Source: a bacterium
GTDB taxonomy: Bacteria; Patescibacteriota; Patescibacteriia; JAACEG01
Reading direction: 5' to 3'
Length of the DNA stretch: 13,238 nucleotides
NCBI GenBank assembly: GCA_027040785.1
Contig: JALULG010000053.1
Span: 1-13,238 of the forward strand
Of the stretch, positions 1-7,613 are shown piece after piece (the stretch's first letter is position 1; the number at the start of each line of letters is the position of its first letter). The position numbers and the translations under genes were made by a program. A model generated the notes under the pieces. It worked only from the letters and a program-made list of their open reading frames with translations, was not told where the DNA came from and did no database searches.

Positions 1-10
1 CACAAGCATA

Positions 11-20
11 GTGGTATAAT
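11..20 (+). promoter_or_regulatory. Extended -10 promoter element
   Basis: A consensus TATAAT (15-20) is preceded by TGG, giving an extended -10 (TGnTATAAT form). The -35 region would lie before the window. Transcription would start near position 27, exactly where an ATG opens a seven-codon frame (27-50, MKTTITN then stop). The transcript would then meet the terminator at 63-101, so this promoter should give only a very short RNA of about 75 nt. The TATAAT is clear; its use as a promoter is inference. Confidence 0.5.
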
Positions 21-62
21 CGGTTTATGAAAACGACGATCACAAATTAAATTTAGGTCTTA

Positions 63-101
63 CACGTAAATAGCTTGAGCACTTTACGTGCTTTTTTTTT
101 T
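63..101 (+). terminator. Rho-independent terminator
   Basis: A perfect 8-bp stem, CACGTAAA (63-70) and TTTACGTG (83-90), encloses a 12-nt loop and is followed by a C and ten T's (92-101). A shorter alternative hairpin, GCAC with GTGC around TTTAC (79-91), sits against the same T run. The T run lies on the + side only, so the terminator works for rightward transcription. It would end any transcript from the -10 at 15-20 and isolates the downstream peptidase fragment from it. Confidence 0.8.
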
Positions 102-214
102 CTTTAAATTTAAAAACATATTTATTATTATTAAGAAATATTTTTGTTGTCTCGGTTTTAATAATAGTTTTTTTTTTTTTTTTATATTGGTATGTTATTT
201 TAGATAGAATTATT

Positions 215-592
215 TTGCCGGCCAGTATAATTGTTTTGGTATTAAATCTATTTTTGGATATTGATTTTTTAAATTTGTTATTGGGCGCTTTTTTGGGGGG
301 CGGATTTTTTTTGGCTCAATTTCTTATATCAAAAGGAAGATGGATTGGCGGAGGGGATATTCGTTTGGGATTTTTTATGGGCTTAAGTCTCGGCTTTCCA
401 TTGATTTTTTTAGCTTTATTTTTTGCTTATATGAGCGGATCAATAATAAGTATTTTTTTAATTTTATTTAAAAAAAGAAAAATTAACAGCAAGATTCCTT
501 TCGGAGTTTTTTTGGCGCCGGCAACTTTTGTAACCCTTGTTTATGGAGAAAGGATACTTGATTGGTATTTGAGATATACAGGGGTTTATTGA
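215..592 (+). CDS. Prepilin peptidase, C-terminal part only (5'-truncated, probably inactive)
   Basis: This is the C-terminal half of an A24-family prepilin peptidase (PilD type), the membrane aspartic protease that cleaves type IV prepilins. The second active-site motif GGGDIRLG is intact, with the Asp at residue 48 counted from TTG 215, and several hydrophobic helices surround it. The same frame stays open back to 74, and from about 113 it still reads like the family (a helix, then YVILDRIILPAS), but it holds no ATG, GTG or TTG before 215. The N-terminal domain with its zinc cysteines is absent: a terminator sits where it should be. Family members normally read like YDLKYYLIPD before the DRIILPA stretch. 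Here the matching residues are FFLYWYVILD, so the first catalytic Asp is replaced by Phe encoded in a 16-T tract (168-183). Most likely this is a decayed or misassembled copy. A short TadV/CpaA-type peptidase is less likely because the Asp is missing. The family assignment is firm; function is doubtful. Confidence 0.65.
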   Translation: MPASIIVLVLNLFLDIDFLNLLLGAFLGGGFFLAQFLISKGRWIGGGDIRLGFFMGLSLGFPLIFLALFFAYMSGSIISIFLILFKKRKINSKIPFGVFLAPATFVTLVYGERILDWYLRYTGVY

Positions 593-600
593 TTAGCATT

Positions 601-926
601 ATGTCATGCTGAACATTTCAGCATCTCAGGGAAAAGAGTAAAATCCTAAAATCCCCGAGATTCTGAATCAAGTTCAGAATGACGTAGGGTTGACACGAGA
701 CCCTGAACTAAATTCAGGGTGACAGTGGAATTGACATGAGACTCTGAAACAAGTTCAGAGTGACAGTGAAACCCCCATGTCATGCTGAACATTTCAGCAT
801 CTCGAGAGGAAAGAGTAAAATCCAAAAAACCACGAGACCCTGAAATAAATTCAGGGTGACAGTGGAATTGACATGAGATCCTGAAATATTCAGGATGACA
901 GTGCTTTACAACGAGATCCTAAAATA
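601..926. repeat. Palindromic repeat cluster 1 (seven units plus a partial)
   Basis: The gap between the peptidase fragment and the pilus operon is filled by 25-27 bp imperfect palindromes. The forward form reads GTCA, two variable bases, CTGAA, a short loop, TTCAG, two variable bases, then TCTC; reverse copies read GAGA to TGAC. Forward units are at 603-627 and 779-803. Reverse units are at 657-683, 697-723, 738-764, 834-860 and 875-899, with a partial at 913-926. The variable bases on the two arms change together (TG/CA, TT/AA, CC/GG, CT/AG, TC/GA), so the stem is kept. The linkers are conserved too: GGAAAGAGTAAAATCC-like between forward and reverse units, and AGTGGAATTGACAT-like between reverse units. 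The arrangement resembles REP/BIME elements. No gene is visible in this stretch. Confidence 0.9.
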
Positions 927-958
927 AAAACCCCAAAAAATTCCAATTAATTTTTATT

Positions 959-987
959 TTGCCAAGCTCTGGAAAATTTGTTATAAT
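959..987 (+). promoter_or_regulatory. Promoter of the minor pilin-ligA operon
   Basis: A -35 box TTGCCA (959-964) is separated by 17 bp from a perfect TATAAT (982-987), and TG at 979-980 makes it an extended -10. This is the best sigma-70-type promoter in the window. Transcription would start near 994, leaving a leader of about 19 nt with no Shine-Dalgarno sequence before the ATG at 1013. The promoter lies just after repeat cluster 1 and is not part of the repeats. Confidence 0.8.
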
Positions 988-1012
988 AAAAACAATTTAT
1001 TATTTTTAAAAA

Positions 1013-1588
1013 ATGAAAAATAAAGAAAAAGGTTTTACCATTTTTGAACTCCTTATAGTGATAGCCATTATCGGTTTATTGTCAACCACCGCTTTTTATA
1101 CGCATAATTTAAGAGAAAAAGAAACATTAAAAGGCGCTACCAATGAAATTGTTTTGAATTTAAAAAGAGTTCAACAAATGAGTATGGGGGTTAATCAACA
1201 AGATATTGATAGATCGGTTGATTGCCCGAATGAAGTTTGCTATTTTGGGGTAAATTTTGATTTTGGCGCCGGAACGGTTTATCGTATTTATGTTGATTCC
1301 AATCATAGTAATCGTTACGATAGTGGTGATAAAATTTTAAAAACAGTGGAACTGCCATCCGGAATTGAATATTTTACCAGTGATATGATGGGCAGTAATC
1401 CAAATTATTTTGTTGATATTGTTTTTAGTTCTCCTTATGGCAAAGTTATAAATGTTCTTGATTGGTTCGGGGGACCTGCTACATGTAATAGTTCCGGAGA
1501 ATGTTCTTTAATTGTTCGTTTAAAAAGCGATACTTCTCAATATATGACAATTAAAGTTAATAAAGAGGGTTTGATTTATGTTGAATAA
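1013..1588 (+). CDS. Type IV minor prepilin, FimT/GspH-like
   Basis: This is a minor type IV pilin (pseudopilin) that would be inserted in the cytoplasmic membrane, trimmed by prepilin peptidase and built into the pilus, probably near the tip. The 191-residue product has a class III signal: MKNKEKG, then FTIFELLIVIAIIGLL. Cleavage follows Gly7, and Glu at mature position 5 is present. The hydrophobic helix and a spacer with KRVQQMS resemble FimT/GspH proteins. A segment at residues 93-109 (VDSNHSNRYDSGDKIL) resembles the Asp-rich loop often seen in that family. Four Cys occur as two close pairs (CPNEVC and CNSSGEC), which may form disulfides outside the cell. It is the first gene of the operon, and its end overlaps the next gene by 11 bp. 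The exact class (H rather than another minor pilin) comes from the length, helix and gene order. Confidence 0.85.
   Translation: MKNKEKGFTIFELLIVIAIIGLLSTTAFYTHNLREKETLKGATNEIVLNLKRVQQMSMGVNQQDIDRSVDCPNEVCYFGVNFDFGAGTVYRIYVDSNHSNRYDSGDKILKTVELPSGIEYFTSDMMGSNPNYFVDIVFSSPYGKVINVLDWFGGPATCNSSGECSLIVRLKSDTSQYMTIKVNKEGLIYVE
1562..1569 (+). promoter_or_regulatory. Ribosome binding site within the upstream gene
   Basis: AAAGAGGG lies 8 bp before the ATG at 1578, inside the 3' end of the FimT-like gene. Most other starts in this window lack a purine-rich site, so this one supports the ATG at 1578 despite its 11-bp overlap with the previous frame. Confidence 0.4.
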
Positions 1589-2216
1589 AGAAAAAAACGC
1601 TTATACTTTGGTTGAAGTTGTTGTGGCAATATCTATTTTAAGTGTTGGTGTTTTATCGCTTATGTCTTTGTTTTCCAATTTGGCGACTTATCAAAGAAAG
1701 ATTGATTACAGGGATAAAGCGATTTATTTCTCTCAAAACGCTTTTGAAGGAGTGAGATCAAGACTGGAAACCAATCTTGGGAGGTGTGAGTCTAACCAAG
1801 ATTTATGGCGTTGCGCAACAGAAGGAATTGATCCTTGTACTTGCAAAAGAGTTGCCGGTGGTGATGATCAATTTTTCGGGGATATTAAAAATTTTTACGC
1901 TTCTTATGATGGATTAAATTGGGATTTTAAGTTGGAAGACGGAGTTTATGTTCCTCCATTATGGTCAAGAATATATTATAATTGTCCGCCGGGCGGAAAT
2001 TGTTATTATTCTTGTGATGATATTGGCGGAGGAAATTCAACGGAAACTCCTTTTGAAAGAAAAATGGTTGTTGAAAATAATCATGATTACGATGGTGATT
2101 CTTTGCCTGATATGATTCAAATAAGTTCGGTAATACGATGGAGAGAAGATGGGCAATATAAATATGTTACCACGAGTTCTGAATTTTATAATTGGCAATG
2201 GGTGAAAAATAATTAA
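1578..2216 (+). CDS. Type IV minor prepilin, PilV/GspI-like
   Basis: This 212-residue minor pilin carries the class III signal KNA, then YTLVEVVVAISIL, with Glu at mature position 5. The residue before the cut is Ala8 rather than Gly, a substitution known to be tolerated by some prepilin peptidases. The phrase VEVVVAISILSVGVLSL is typical of the PilV/GspI class. The globular part has seven Cys (four between residues about 60 and 90, three around YNCPPGGNCYYSC), which suggests disulfides. Residues 170-178 read DYDGDSLPD, matching the DxDxDxxxD calcium-binding loop seen in thrombospondin type 3 and dockerin-like repeats; calcium binding is inferred. The gene overlaps its upstream neighbour by 11 bp and is followed after 3 bp by the next pilin, so they are almost certainly cotranscribed. 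Confidence 0.85.
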   Translation: MLNKEKNAYTLVEVVVAISILSVGVLSLMSLFSNLATYQRKIDYRDKAIYFSQNAFEGVRSRLETNLGRCESNQDLWRCATEGIDPCTCKRVAGGDDQFFGDIKNFYASYDGLNWDFKLEDGVYVPPLWSRIYYNCPPGGNCYYSCDDIGGGNSTETPFERKMVVENNHDYDGDSLPDMIQISSVIRWREDGQYKYVTTSSEFYNWQWVKNN

Positions 2217-2219
2217 TTT

Positions 2220-2771
2220 ATGATTTTTATCAATAAAATTAAAAAAAATAATGGCAGCACTTTATTGATTGCACTGGTGGTTTTATCGGTTTTGTTATTA
2301 ATGGGGATAGTGGTGGCAAATATTGTAATTAAAAATATTCAAATTACCAGCAATTACGGAAAATCAAATTATGCTTATTATGCCGCTGATATGGCCTTAA
2401 AAAAAACCCTTTGGCTTTTGAATAATAAAATATACAGCAATACCAATCCTTGGGGTAATGAAGTTTTCTACGAGGCCGGAGTGGATATGTGTCCCGGAAC
2501 ATGGGATGAAAGCGCTCAAAACTGTCCTTGTCCCATAGATCCGCTGACAAATCCCAAGCAATGCGTAACAAATAATAAAACCCTTATAATGACCGGAACC
2601 TCTCCCGACGGTCGGGCAAATTTTAAGGTTTATTTAATGATTGAATATCTTGATCCGGCAAATCCGAGCGGTTTAAACAGAAAAATGACAATTACCTCTG
2701 TTGGGGAATATAATAATAATGTTCGGTCCTTAGAATATGTCACTTATATCGGCAGGATCGCTCAAGAATAA
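2220..2771 (+). CDS. Minor pilin, PilX/GspK-like
   Basis: This 183-residue protein begins with a basic stretch, then NNG followed by STLLIALVVLSVLLLMGIVV, a hydrophobic helix of pilin type. The predicted cleavage is after Gly12. Mature position 5 is Ile, not Glu, as expected for the K/PilX class that sits at the very tip and does not need Glu5. The phrase NYGKSNYAYYAADMALKKTLWLL (written in the usual PilX N-terminal style, with AYYAAD) is characteristic of the PilX N-terminal region. Four Cys cluster at residues about 88-116 (CPGTW, NCPCP, KQC). It starts 3 bp after the PilV-like gene and ends 1 bp before the giant pilin. No Shine-Dalgarno sequence is visible. Class assignment rests on the N-terminal region and gene order. 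Confidence 0.75.
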   Translation: MIFINKIKKNNGSTLLIALVVLSVLLLMGIVVANIVIKNIQITSNYGKSNYAYYAADMALKKTLWLLNNKIYSNTNPWGNEVFYEAGVDMCPGTWDESAQNCPCPIDPLTNPKQCVTNNKTLIMTGTSPDGRANFKVYLMIEYLDPANPSGLNRKMTITSVGEYNNNVRSLEYVTYIGRIAQE

Positions 2772-2772
2772 T

Positions 2773-5700
2773 ATGTTTCAAAAAATTCAAGAAAATTTAA
2801 AAGCTTTTACTTTGATTGAAATGTTGATATCGGTTACCATTTTTATTTTAACTATCACAACCGTTTTGACGATTTTCACTTTTTCTTTAAAAAGAAACAA
2901 GGAATTTATCGGCAAGCAATCGGAGATTGACGCCGGTCGACTTATTTTTGAGGAAATTTCTCGCGAACTTCATAGCGCCAAAATAAATGACAGTATTGAT
3001 CGTTCAAGTTCAATATGTCCTCCTTTGAATACGGTTTTTGATATCAGTGAAGGGAAAAAAGCGATTTCTTTTATATTGAATGATAAGTGTGTGAAATATA
3101 AGTTGGGAACTTATGGAGGGAATAATAATGTTTTGTTAAGAGAAGAGGAAAAAGCGGTTGACGGAACTTCTCATTCTTTAATGCCGATTTCAGATTATAA
3201 AAATTTGGAAATTTCCGATTTGGTTTTTGATATTAATTCGGATGATGAATATTTGGTTAATTTAAAAATATCCGTTAAAGCAAAAGGTGAACCGGATAGT
3301 AAATCTTTTAATTACCAAAATTCAATCAAAAGTTCTCGTTCTCAAGTTGTTAAAAAAAATTACTTAAAGTATTGGTCTGATTTTAATGATGTTTATGATA
3401 GCGCTAAAAAAGATAATTATGTTTATTTGGCAACTGATAATGGTTTGAAAGTTTTTGATGTTTCCGATCCGACAAATATTCTCAGCGTCAGTATTCCCGA
3501 AGAAATAGACAGGGAATGGTATCAAACGGACAGAGATGATTTTAAAACCGGTCAATTTATTGATACGGAATATGAATTGTCCGGACCGGCCACAAATGTT
3601 TTGATTAAACACGATGCCTTGTTTCACGCCCAAACCGAAAGTCCGCAAAGAGCGGTTGATAAATATGATTATGCCGGCGGTAATCATACTTGTGTTTTAA
3701 AAAACGATAATAATATTCATTGCTGGGGTGATCCGAGTAATAATCAATCGGATGATTATAATGGAGGAAACGCTATCGGTATTTCCGCCGGAGCAAATCA
3801 TAATTGCGCTTTGCTAAATAATGGAAGCGTTCATTGCTGGGGGGACGATACTTTGAGTCAAGCCGGAGATCATACTCCTTCTTCCGGAAGTTTTATTGCT
3901 GTTTCAGCGGGAACAACTCATTCTTGCGCTTTATTGAATAATGGGAATGTTAGTTGTTGGGGGGATAATAGTTATGGCAAAGCAAATGCTTATACCGGAG
4001 GTGACGCCATTGGAATTTCCGTTGGAGAATCAAATTCTTGCGCTCTCTTAAGTAATGGAAATGTTCATTGTTGGGGGAGTAACAGTAATGGGCAATCCGC
4101 CGGATATACGGTTACCGGCGGTGTTTTGGCTTTAGCGGTTAGTGTTGGTAATAATTATGCCTGCGCTTTAAAAAGTAATGGAGATGTTGATTGTTGGGGT
4201 GATAATACCGGCGGTAAAAGAGCTGGTTTTCATGCCAATGAAGACGCTCTTGCTTTGTCGGTTGGAAAATTATTTGCTTGCGTTTTGGATGAATTGGGGC
4301 AAGTGAAATGTTGGGGAAATAGTCCGGGAAACTATTTAACAAGAGATGCAATCACCCTTTCGGTTGGAGATGAAGGCGTGGGTGGCGGACATGTTTGCGC
4401 GCTCTTGGAAAACGGAAATTTGCATTGTTGGGGCGATAATTCCAGAAATCAATCAACCGATTATACTAACGGCGATGTTGAATTATATTATCCGGCTGAT
4501 ATTTACCATTATCATAGCTCGGCCGATTATGTTTCTCGGATTTTTGATACGATCTCCAATACCGAGTTTTTGGTTTCTTCTTGGACGGATATTTTGGTTC
4601 CCGGCGGATTTGGTTCCAGTAGCGTGACGATAAAAATCAGAACTTCCAATGATAAAGATATGTTAACGGCGCCGGCTTGGACCAGTTGTTCAAATATTGC
4701 TAATAATACTGATATTTCCGCTAATTCTTGTGTTAACGATGGAGATAGGTATATTCAATATAAAGTTAATTTCGCCACTTCCAATGACAGATTTACGCCT
4801 AAAATCAATAATTTTAGTCTTAAATATAAACATAAAACATTTCCTAAAAAATTAAAATTTAAAAATAATTATCTTTATTCCATAAACAGCGCCGGCGGAA
4901 CCAATCAAGAAATTTCGGTTTTAGATTTATCAAATTTAAGTAATATTACGGAAGTTGCTTTTTTTGACAAATCTTTGTTCGGTAATTTTGAAGATTTTGA
5001 TATTACGGGAGATAACCTTTTTACTGTCGGGCAAAAAAAAGAGATCAGCAAAATTTTTTCTCGAAATAATAATGTTTGTTATCTTTTAAAAAATAATAAT
5101 GTTTTTTGTCAGGGAGATTTGCTTTTTGGGGGGAGTATTCCTCTATTTAGCGATTATACTTTAAAAGACGCGATTGATGTAGCTACAAGCAGATATCATA
5201 CCTGTGTCCTTAATAAAAGCGGTAATGTTATTTGCTTGGGAGATTTTAATTCTCATGGTGAATCAGACCCTTATTTTGGTAGTGATGCTATTGCTATTTC
5301 GGTTGGAGAGAGTCATACTTGCGCTTTGCTAAATAATGGTAATGTTCATTGTTGGGGGAGGAATTATGGCTCTTCTTCTACCGGCTATACTAACGATAAT
5401 TACAATGGAGGTGATGCTATTGGTGTTTCTTCGGGAGATAAGCATAATTGCGTTTTGCTAAATAATGGTAATGTTCATTGTTGGGGACAAAAATGGCCTG
5501 TTAATTCTTCTACCGGTTATACAACTGATGATTATTCTCCCGGTAGTGGTGTAAACACAATTAAAATAGTTTCCGCCAGGTATCATAATTGCGCTTTATT
5601 GGATAACGGTAATGTTCATTGCTGGGGTCAGGACAACGGGGGACAAGTGAATGATTATTTAAATGGTGATGCTGTTGATGTGGCAACCGGTGAAGCTCAT

Positions 5701-7608
5701 TCTTGCGTGATTAAGAGCAATAAAAATATCTATTGCTGGGGAACTAACGCTCATGGAGAAATTAATGATGCAAATGGAAAATCGGCTGATCAAATATCTG
5801 CCGGAAACGAAAAAACTTGTCGTATTTATAATGTTATTCCTTTTCATGGTCCTTCTTTTGTTGCTGTTGATTGTTACGGGAAGGATCCTAGTTCCTACAG
5901 TCCTTCTTCGTTTCTGCAATTTGCCGATATTAGTCAGCCGGATAATGTTAATATGTATAAATATGATGATATAGACCCTTGGACCGCTAATCAAAAAGGT
6001 AATTTAGGATTTTTTCATTCCAAAATTAAAATTGATCCAAATGATACTACAAAAGTATATATAGTTTCCGCTGATTATGAAAGCACTTGGGGAATATCTA
6101 ATTGGTATGGGATCGGAGGAGTATATTCTTTTGATGTTTCAGATCCAAGTAATATTAATTTTTTAAATTTTTTAACTCTTTTCCCTTCCCCGGAACCGCT
6201 TGTAGCTGGAGGTTTTGATTATTTAAACGATATTAAAATAGACGGGGATAAACTTTTTAGCATTAGTAATTATAATTTTTCTTCTAATAGTTCATTTAAT
6301 GGTAAAGGAACTTATTTAGCAGTAATTGATATTACCAATCCTAACAATATGCTTGCAAGTACGGAAAAAACATTATTTGCAGATGAAAGTGGAAAATCTG
6401 CTTTGAAAAACGGTTTTATATATGTTCCTACTTATAACAGTATTGTAAAATATGATAGTACCAATGATAAAGAGATCTTTTTGTATAATGTTTTAGGGGC
6501 CGGACAAGGAATCCGGTTTGTTGATGATCAGAATATTTTAATGTTTGGTAAAGGAAAGACAAATACTGTAAATGAATTATCATTAATGCCTAGTTTGATT
6601 AAAGTTAGTGAAGAAATTAATAGTGTAACAGGTACTTTATTTCATGATCATGAAATATGTAAAGTAAATGGTGATATTGATCATTATGTTTATGAGCTTG
6701 ATACTGATAGTCATTGTTTGATTTTTGATATTGATAATAATAGACTTGTAAAAAAATATGATAATAACGGTCCAATGCTTACACATTTTGATATATCAGA
6801 ATCTTTTACTTATGCTTATAATGCAAAAAATTATTTATTATTATTTAACAATCAGGGTGATTATAATGTTTATGACGTTACGGATAGAACCGGTTTATCA
6901 AGCGTAGATTCCGGAACAACCGATTATCTTAATTTTGGATTGATTTATGATAATTATTTATACGCTTCTTTAGGACCTTTGGGTGCCAGCGATGGGGGTT
7001 TGAATGTTTATGATTTAACAGAATTGGATACTAATTCAAATTTGGATTTGATATATAGCAGAAATTATTCAAGTGTATTTACTTATTATTTGGCGATTGA
7101 TAAAAAAAATAAACGTTTATATCAACAGGCCTGGGATAATGGCAGTGGTAAGGGGTTGTTGATTTATGATATTTCCGACCCGACAAGTATAGGAATACCT
7201 ATCTTTAAAGGAGGTTTTGATACCGGCAGTATAGCTGTTAAAAACGGTTTATTATATACGACTGCCAATGGTATCAAAGTTTATGATATGTCAACCCCGA
7301 CAAATCCGGTTTTGATAAAATCAAGTACTGATTCCAGATTAAGCGGTTCCACTTACAATGCTAAAATTATCGGTGATTATCTTTTGGTGGATGCCGAACC
7401 GGAAGGGGGCGGTTTTGATCCCAACACTGAAGGGGTTTGTAAAAATTTTGCCAAATCTTATTTGATTGATTTGAACACTTTAACGATAAAAGAAGTTTAT
7501 GATGGTGGTATGGGTGATGTTATCGGAGATTATGTTTATCGTAAAGTGGATACCAATAAAATTGAGGTTTTAAAACTTTTGGAAAAGGGGGAAATTAAAG
7601 AAAAATAG
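2773..7608 (+). CDS. Giant PilW/GspJ-like prepilin fused to RCC1 and LVIVD beta-propellers (putative pilus-tip adhesin)
   Basis: This 1611-residue protein has a prepilin signal, LKA then FTLIEMLISVTIFIL, with cleavage after Ala11 and Glu at mature position 5. A PilW/GspJ-like part covers residues about 12-205. An LVIVD-type segment (YLATDNGLKVFDVSDP) follows near 215-240. Seven RCC1-type repeats (HxCALLxNGxVxCWG) occupy about 300-568, and a beta-sandwich-like domain ending in RYIQYKV and LKYKHK covers about 585-690. A second LVIVD-like segment is at 692-757 and a second set of seven RCC1 repeats at 755-1045. More LVIVD-like blades (FDVSDPSNI, IYDISDPTS, VYDMSTPTNP) run from about 1048 to the end. 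Each RCC1 repeat holds two Cys. The ATG at 2773 is chosen over an in-frame ATG at 2737 because it follows the previous stop by 1 bp and gives a normal-length signal. Ordinary PilW proteins have only a few hundred residues. By position it could replace PilW and PilY1 together as a surface tip adhesin; this role is inferred. Confidence 0.85.
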   Translation: MFQKIQENLKAFTLIEMLISVTIFILTITTVLTIFTFSLKRNKEFIGKQSEIDAGRLIFEEISRELHSAKINDSIDRSSSICPPLNTVFDISEGKKAISFILNDKCVKYKLGTYGGNNNVLLREEEKAVDGTSHSLMPISDYKNLEISDLVFDINSDDEYLVNLKISVKAKGEPDSKSFNYQNSIKSSRSQVVKKNYLKYWSDFNDVYDSAKKDNYVYLATDNGLKVFDVSDPTNILSVSIPEEIDREWYQTDRDDFKTGQFIDTEYELSGPATNVLIKHDALFHAQTESPQRAVDKYDYAGGNHTCVLKNDNNIHCWGDPSNNQSDDYNGGNAIGISAGANHNCALLNNGSVHCWGDDTLSQAGDHTPSSGSFIAVSAGTTHSCALLNNGNVSCWGDNSYGKANAYTGGDAIGISVGESNSCALLSNGNVHCWGSNSNGQSAGYTVTGGVLALAVSVGNNYACALKSNGDVDCWGDNTGGKRAGFHANEDALALSVGKLFACVLDELGQVKCWGNSPGNYLTRDAITLSVGDEGVGGGHVCALLENGNLHCWGDNSRNQSTDYTNGDVELYYPADIYHYHSSADYVSRIFDTISNTEFLVSSWTDILVPGGFGSSSVTIKIRTSNDKDMLTAPAWTSCSNIANNTDISANSCVNDGDRYIQYKVNFATSNDRFTPKINNFSLKYKHKTFPKKLKFKNNYLYSINSAGGTNQEISVLDLSNLSNITEVAFFDKSLFGNFEDFDITGDNLFTVGQKKEISKIFSRNNNVCYLLKNNNVFCQGDLLFGGSIPLFSDYTLKDAIDVATSRYHTCVLNKSGNVICLGDFNSHGESDPYFGSDAIAISVGESHTCALLNNGNVHCWGRNYGSSSTGYTNDNYNGGDAIGVSSGDKHNCVLLNNGNVHCWGQKWPVNSSTGYTTDDYSPGSGVNTIKIVSARYHNCALLDNGNVHCWGQDNGGQVNDYLNGDAVDVATGEAHSCVIKSNKNIYCWGTNAHGEINDANGKSADQISAGNEKTCRIYNVIPFHGPSFVAVDCYGKDPSSYSPSSFLQFADISQPDNVNMYKYDDIDPWTANQKGNLGFFHSKIKIDPNDTTKVYIVSADYESTWGISNWYGIGGVYSFDVSDPSNINFLNFLTLFPSPEPLVAGGFDYLNDIKIDGDKLFSISNYNFSSNSSFNGKGTYLAVIDITNPNNMLASTEKTLFADESGKSALKNGFIYVPTYNSIVKYDSTNDKEIFLYNVLGAGQGIRFVDDQNILMFGKGKTNTVNELSLMPSLIKVSEEINSVTGTLFHDHEICKVNGDIDHYVYELDTDSHCLIFDIDNNRLVKKYDNNGPMLTHFDISESFTYAYNAKNYLLLFNNQGDYNVYDVTDRTGLSSVDSGTTDYLNFGLIYDNYLYASLGPLGASDGGLNVYDLTELDTNSNLDLIYSRNYSSVFTYYLAIDKKNKRLYQQAWDNGSGKGLLIYDISDPTSIGIPIFKGGFDTGSIAVKNGLLYTTANGIKVYDMSTPTNPVLIKSSTDSRLSGSTYNAKIIGDYLLVDAEPEGGGFDPNTEGVCKNFAKSYLIDLNTLTIKEVYDGGMGDVIGDYVYRKVDTNKIEVLKLLEKGEIKEK
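3666..4480 (+). repeat. RCC1 repeat array 1 (seven coding repeats)
   Basis: Within the giant pilin, seven consecutive repeats each contain an HxC-ALL-NG-V-CWG core and a GQ/AIGI-type linker. The first Cys of repeat 1 is residue 307 and the first Cys of repeat 7 is residue 542. Seven is the number of blades in a complete RCC1 propeller, so the array is read as one whole domain. Repeats 5 and 6 diverge most (CALKSNGDVDCWG and CVLDELGQVKCWG). Confidence 0.85.
5041..5905 (+). repeat. RCC1 repeat array 2 (seven coding repeats)
   Basis: A second set of seven Cys-paired RCC1 repeats lies downstream in the same gene. The first repeat (CYLLKNNNVFCQG, Cys at residue 769) and the last (Cys 1016 and Cys 1034, with an insertion of several residues) are degenerate. 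Repeats 3-5 are close to consensus. Repeats 3 and 4 share a 33-bp identical DNA segment (5325-5357 and 5454-5486), which points to recent duplication or gene conversion. Confidence 0.85.
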
Positions 7609-7613
7609 TTTTT

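Noticed and set aside
1..62. tRNA or other structured RNA before the terminator
   Set aside because: No cloverleaf, anticodon arm or known RNA motif could be seen.
168..183. 16-T tract as a terminator
   Set aside because: No GC-containing stem precedes it, and the frame around it reads as prepilin peptidase.
601..926. CRISPR-like array
   Set aside because: Units occur in both orientations, vary in sequence, and are joined by similar rather than unique spacers; no cas genes are present.
2737..2772. Earlier in-frame ATG for the giant pilin
   Set aside because: It would overlap the previous gene by 35 bp and place 12 extra residues before an otherwise normal prepilin signal; ATG 2773 fits better.
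4346..4627. Second + strand frame inside the giant pilin
   Set aside because: It is a different frame over RCC1 and beta-sandwich sequence with no recognisable product.
5659..5994. Antisense reading frame within the giant pilin
   Set aside because: It is low-complexity Ile/Asn-rich sequence opposite RCC1 repeats, and the + frame is clearly real.
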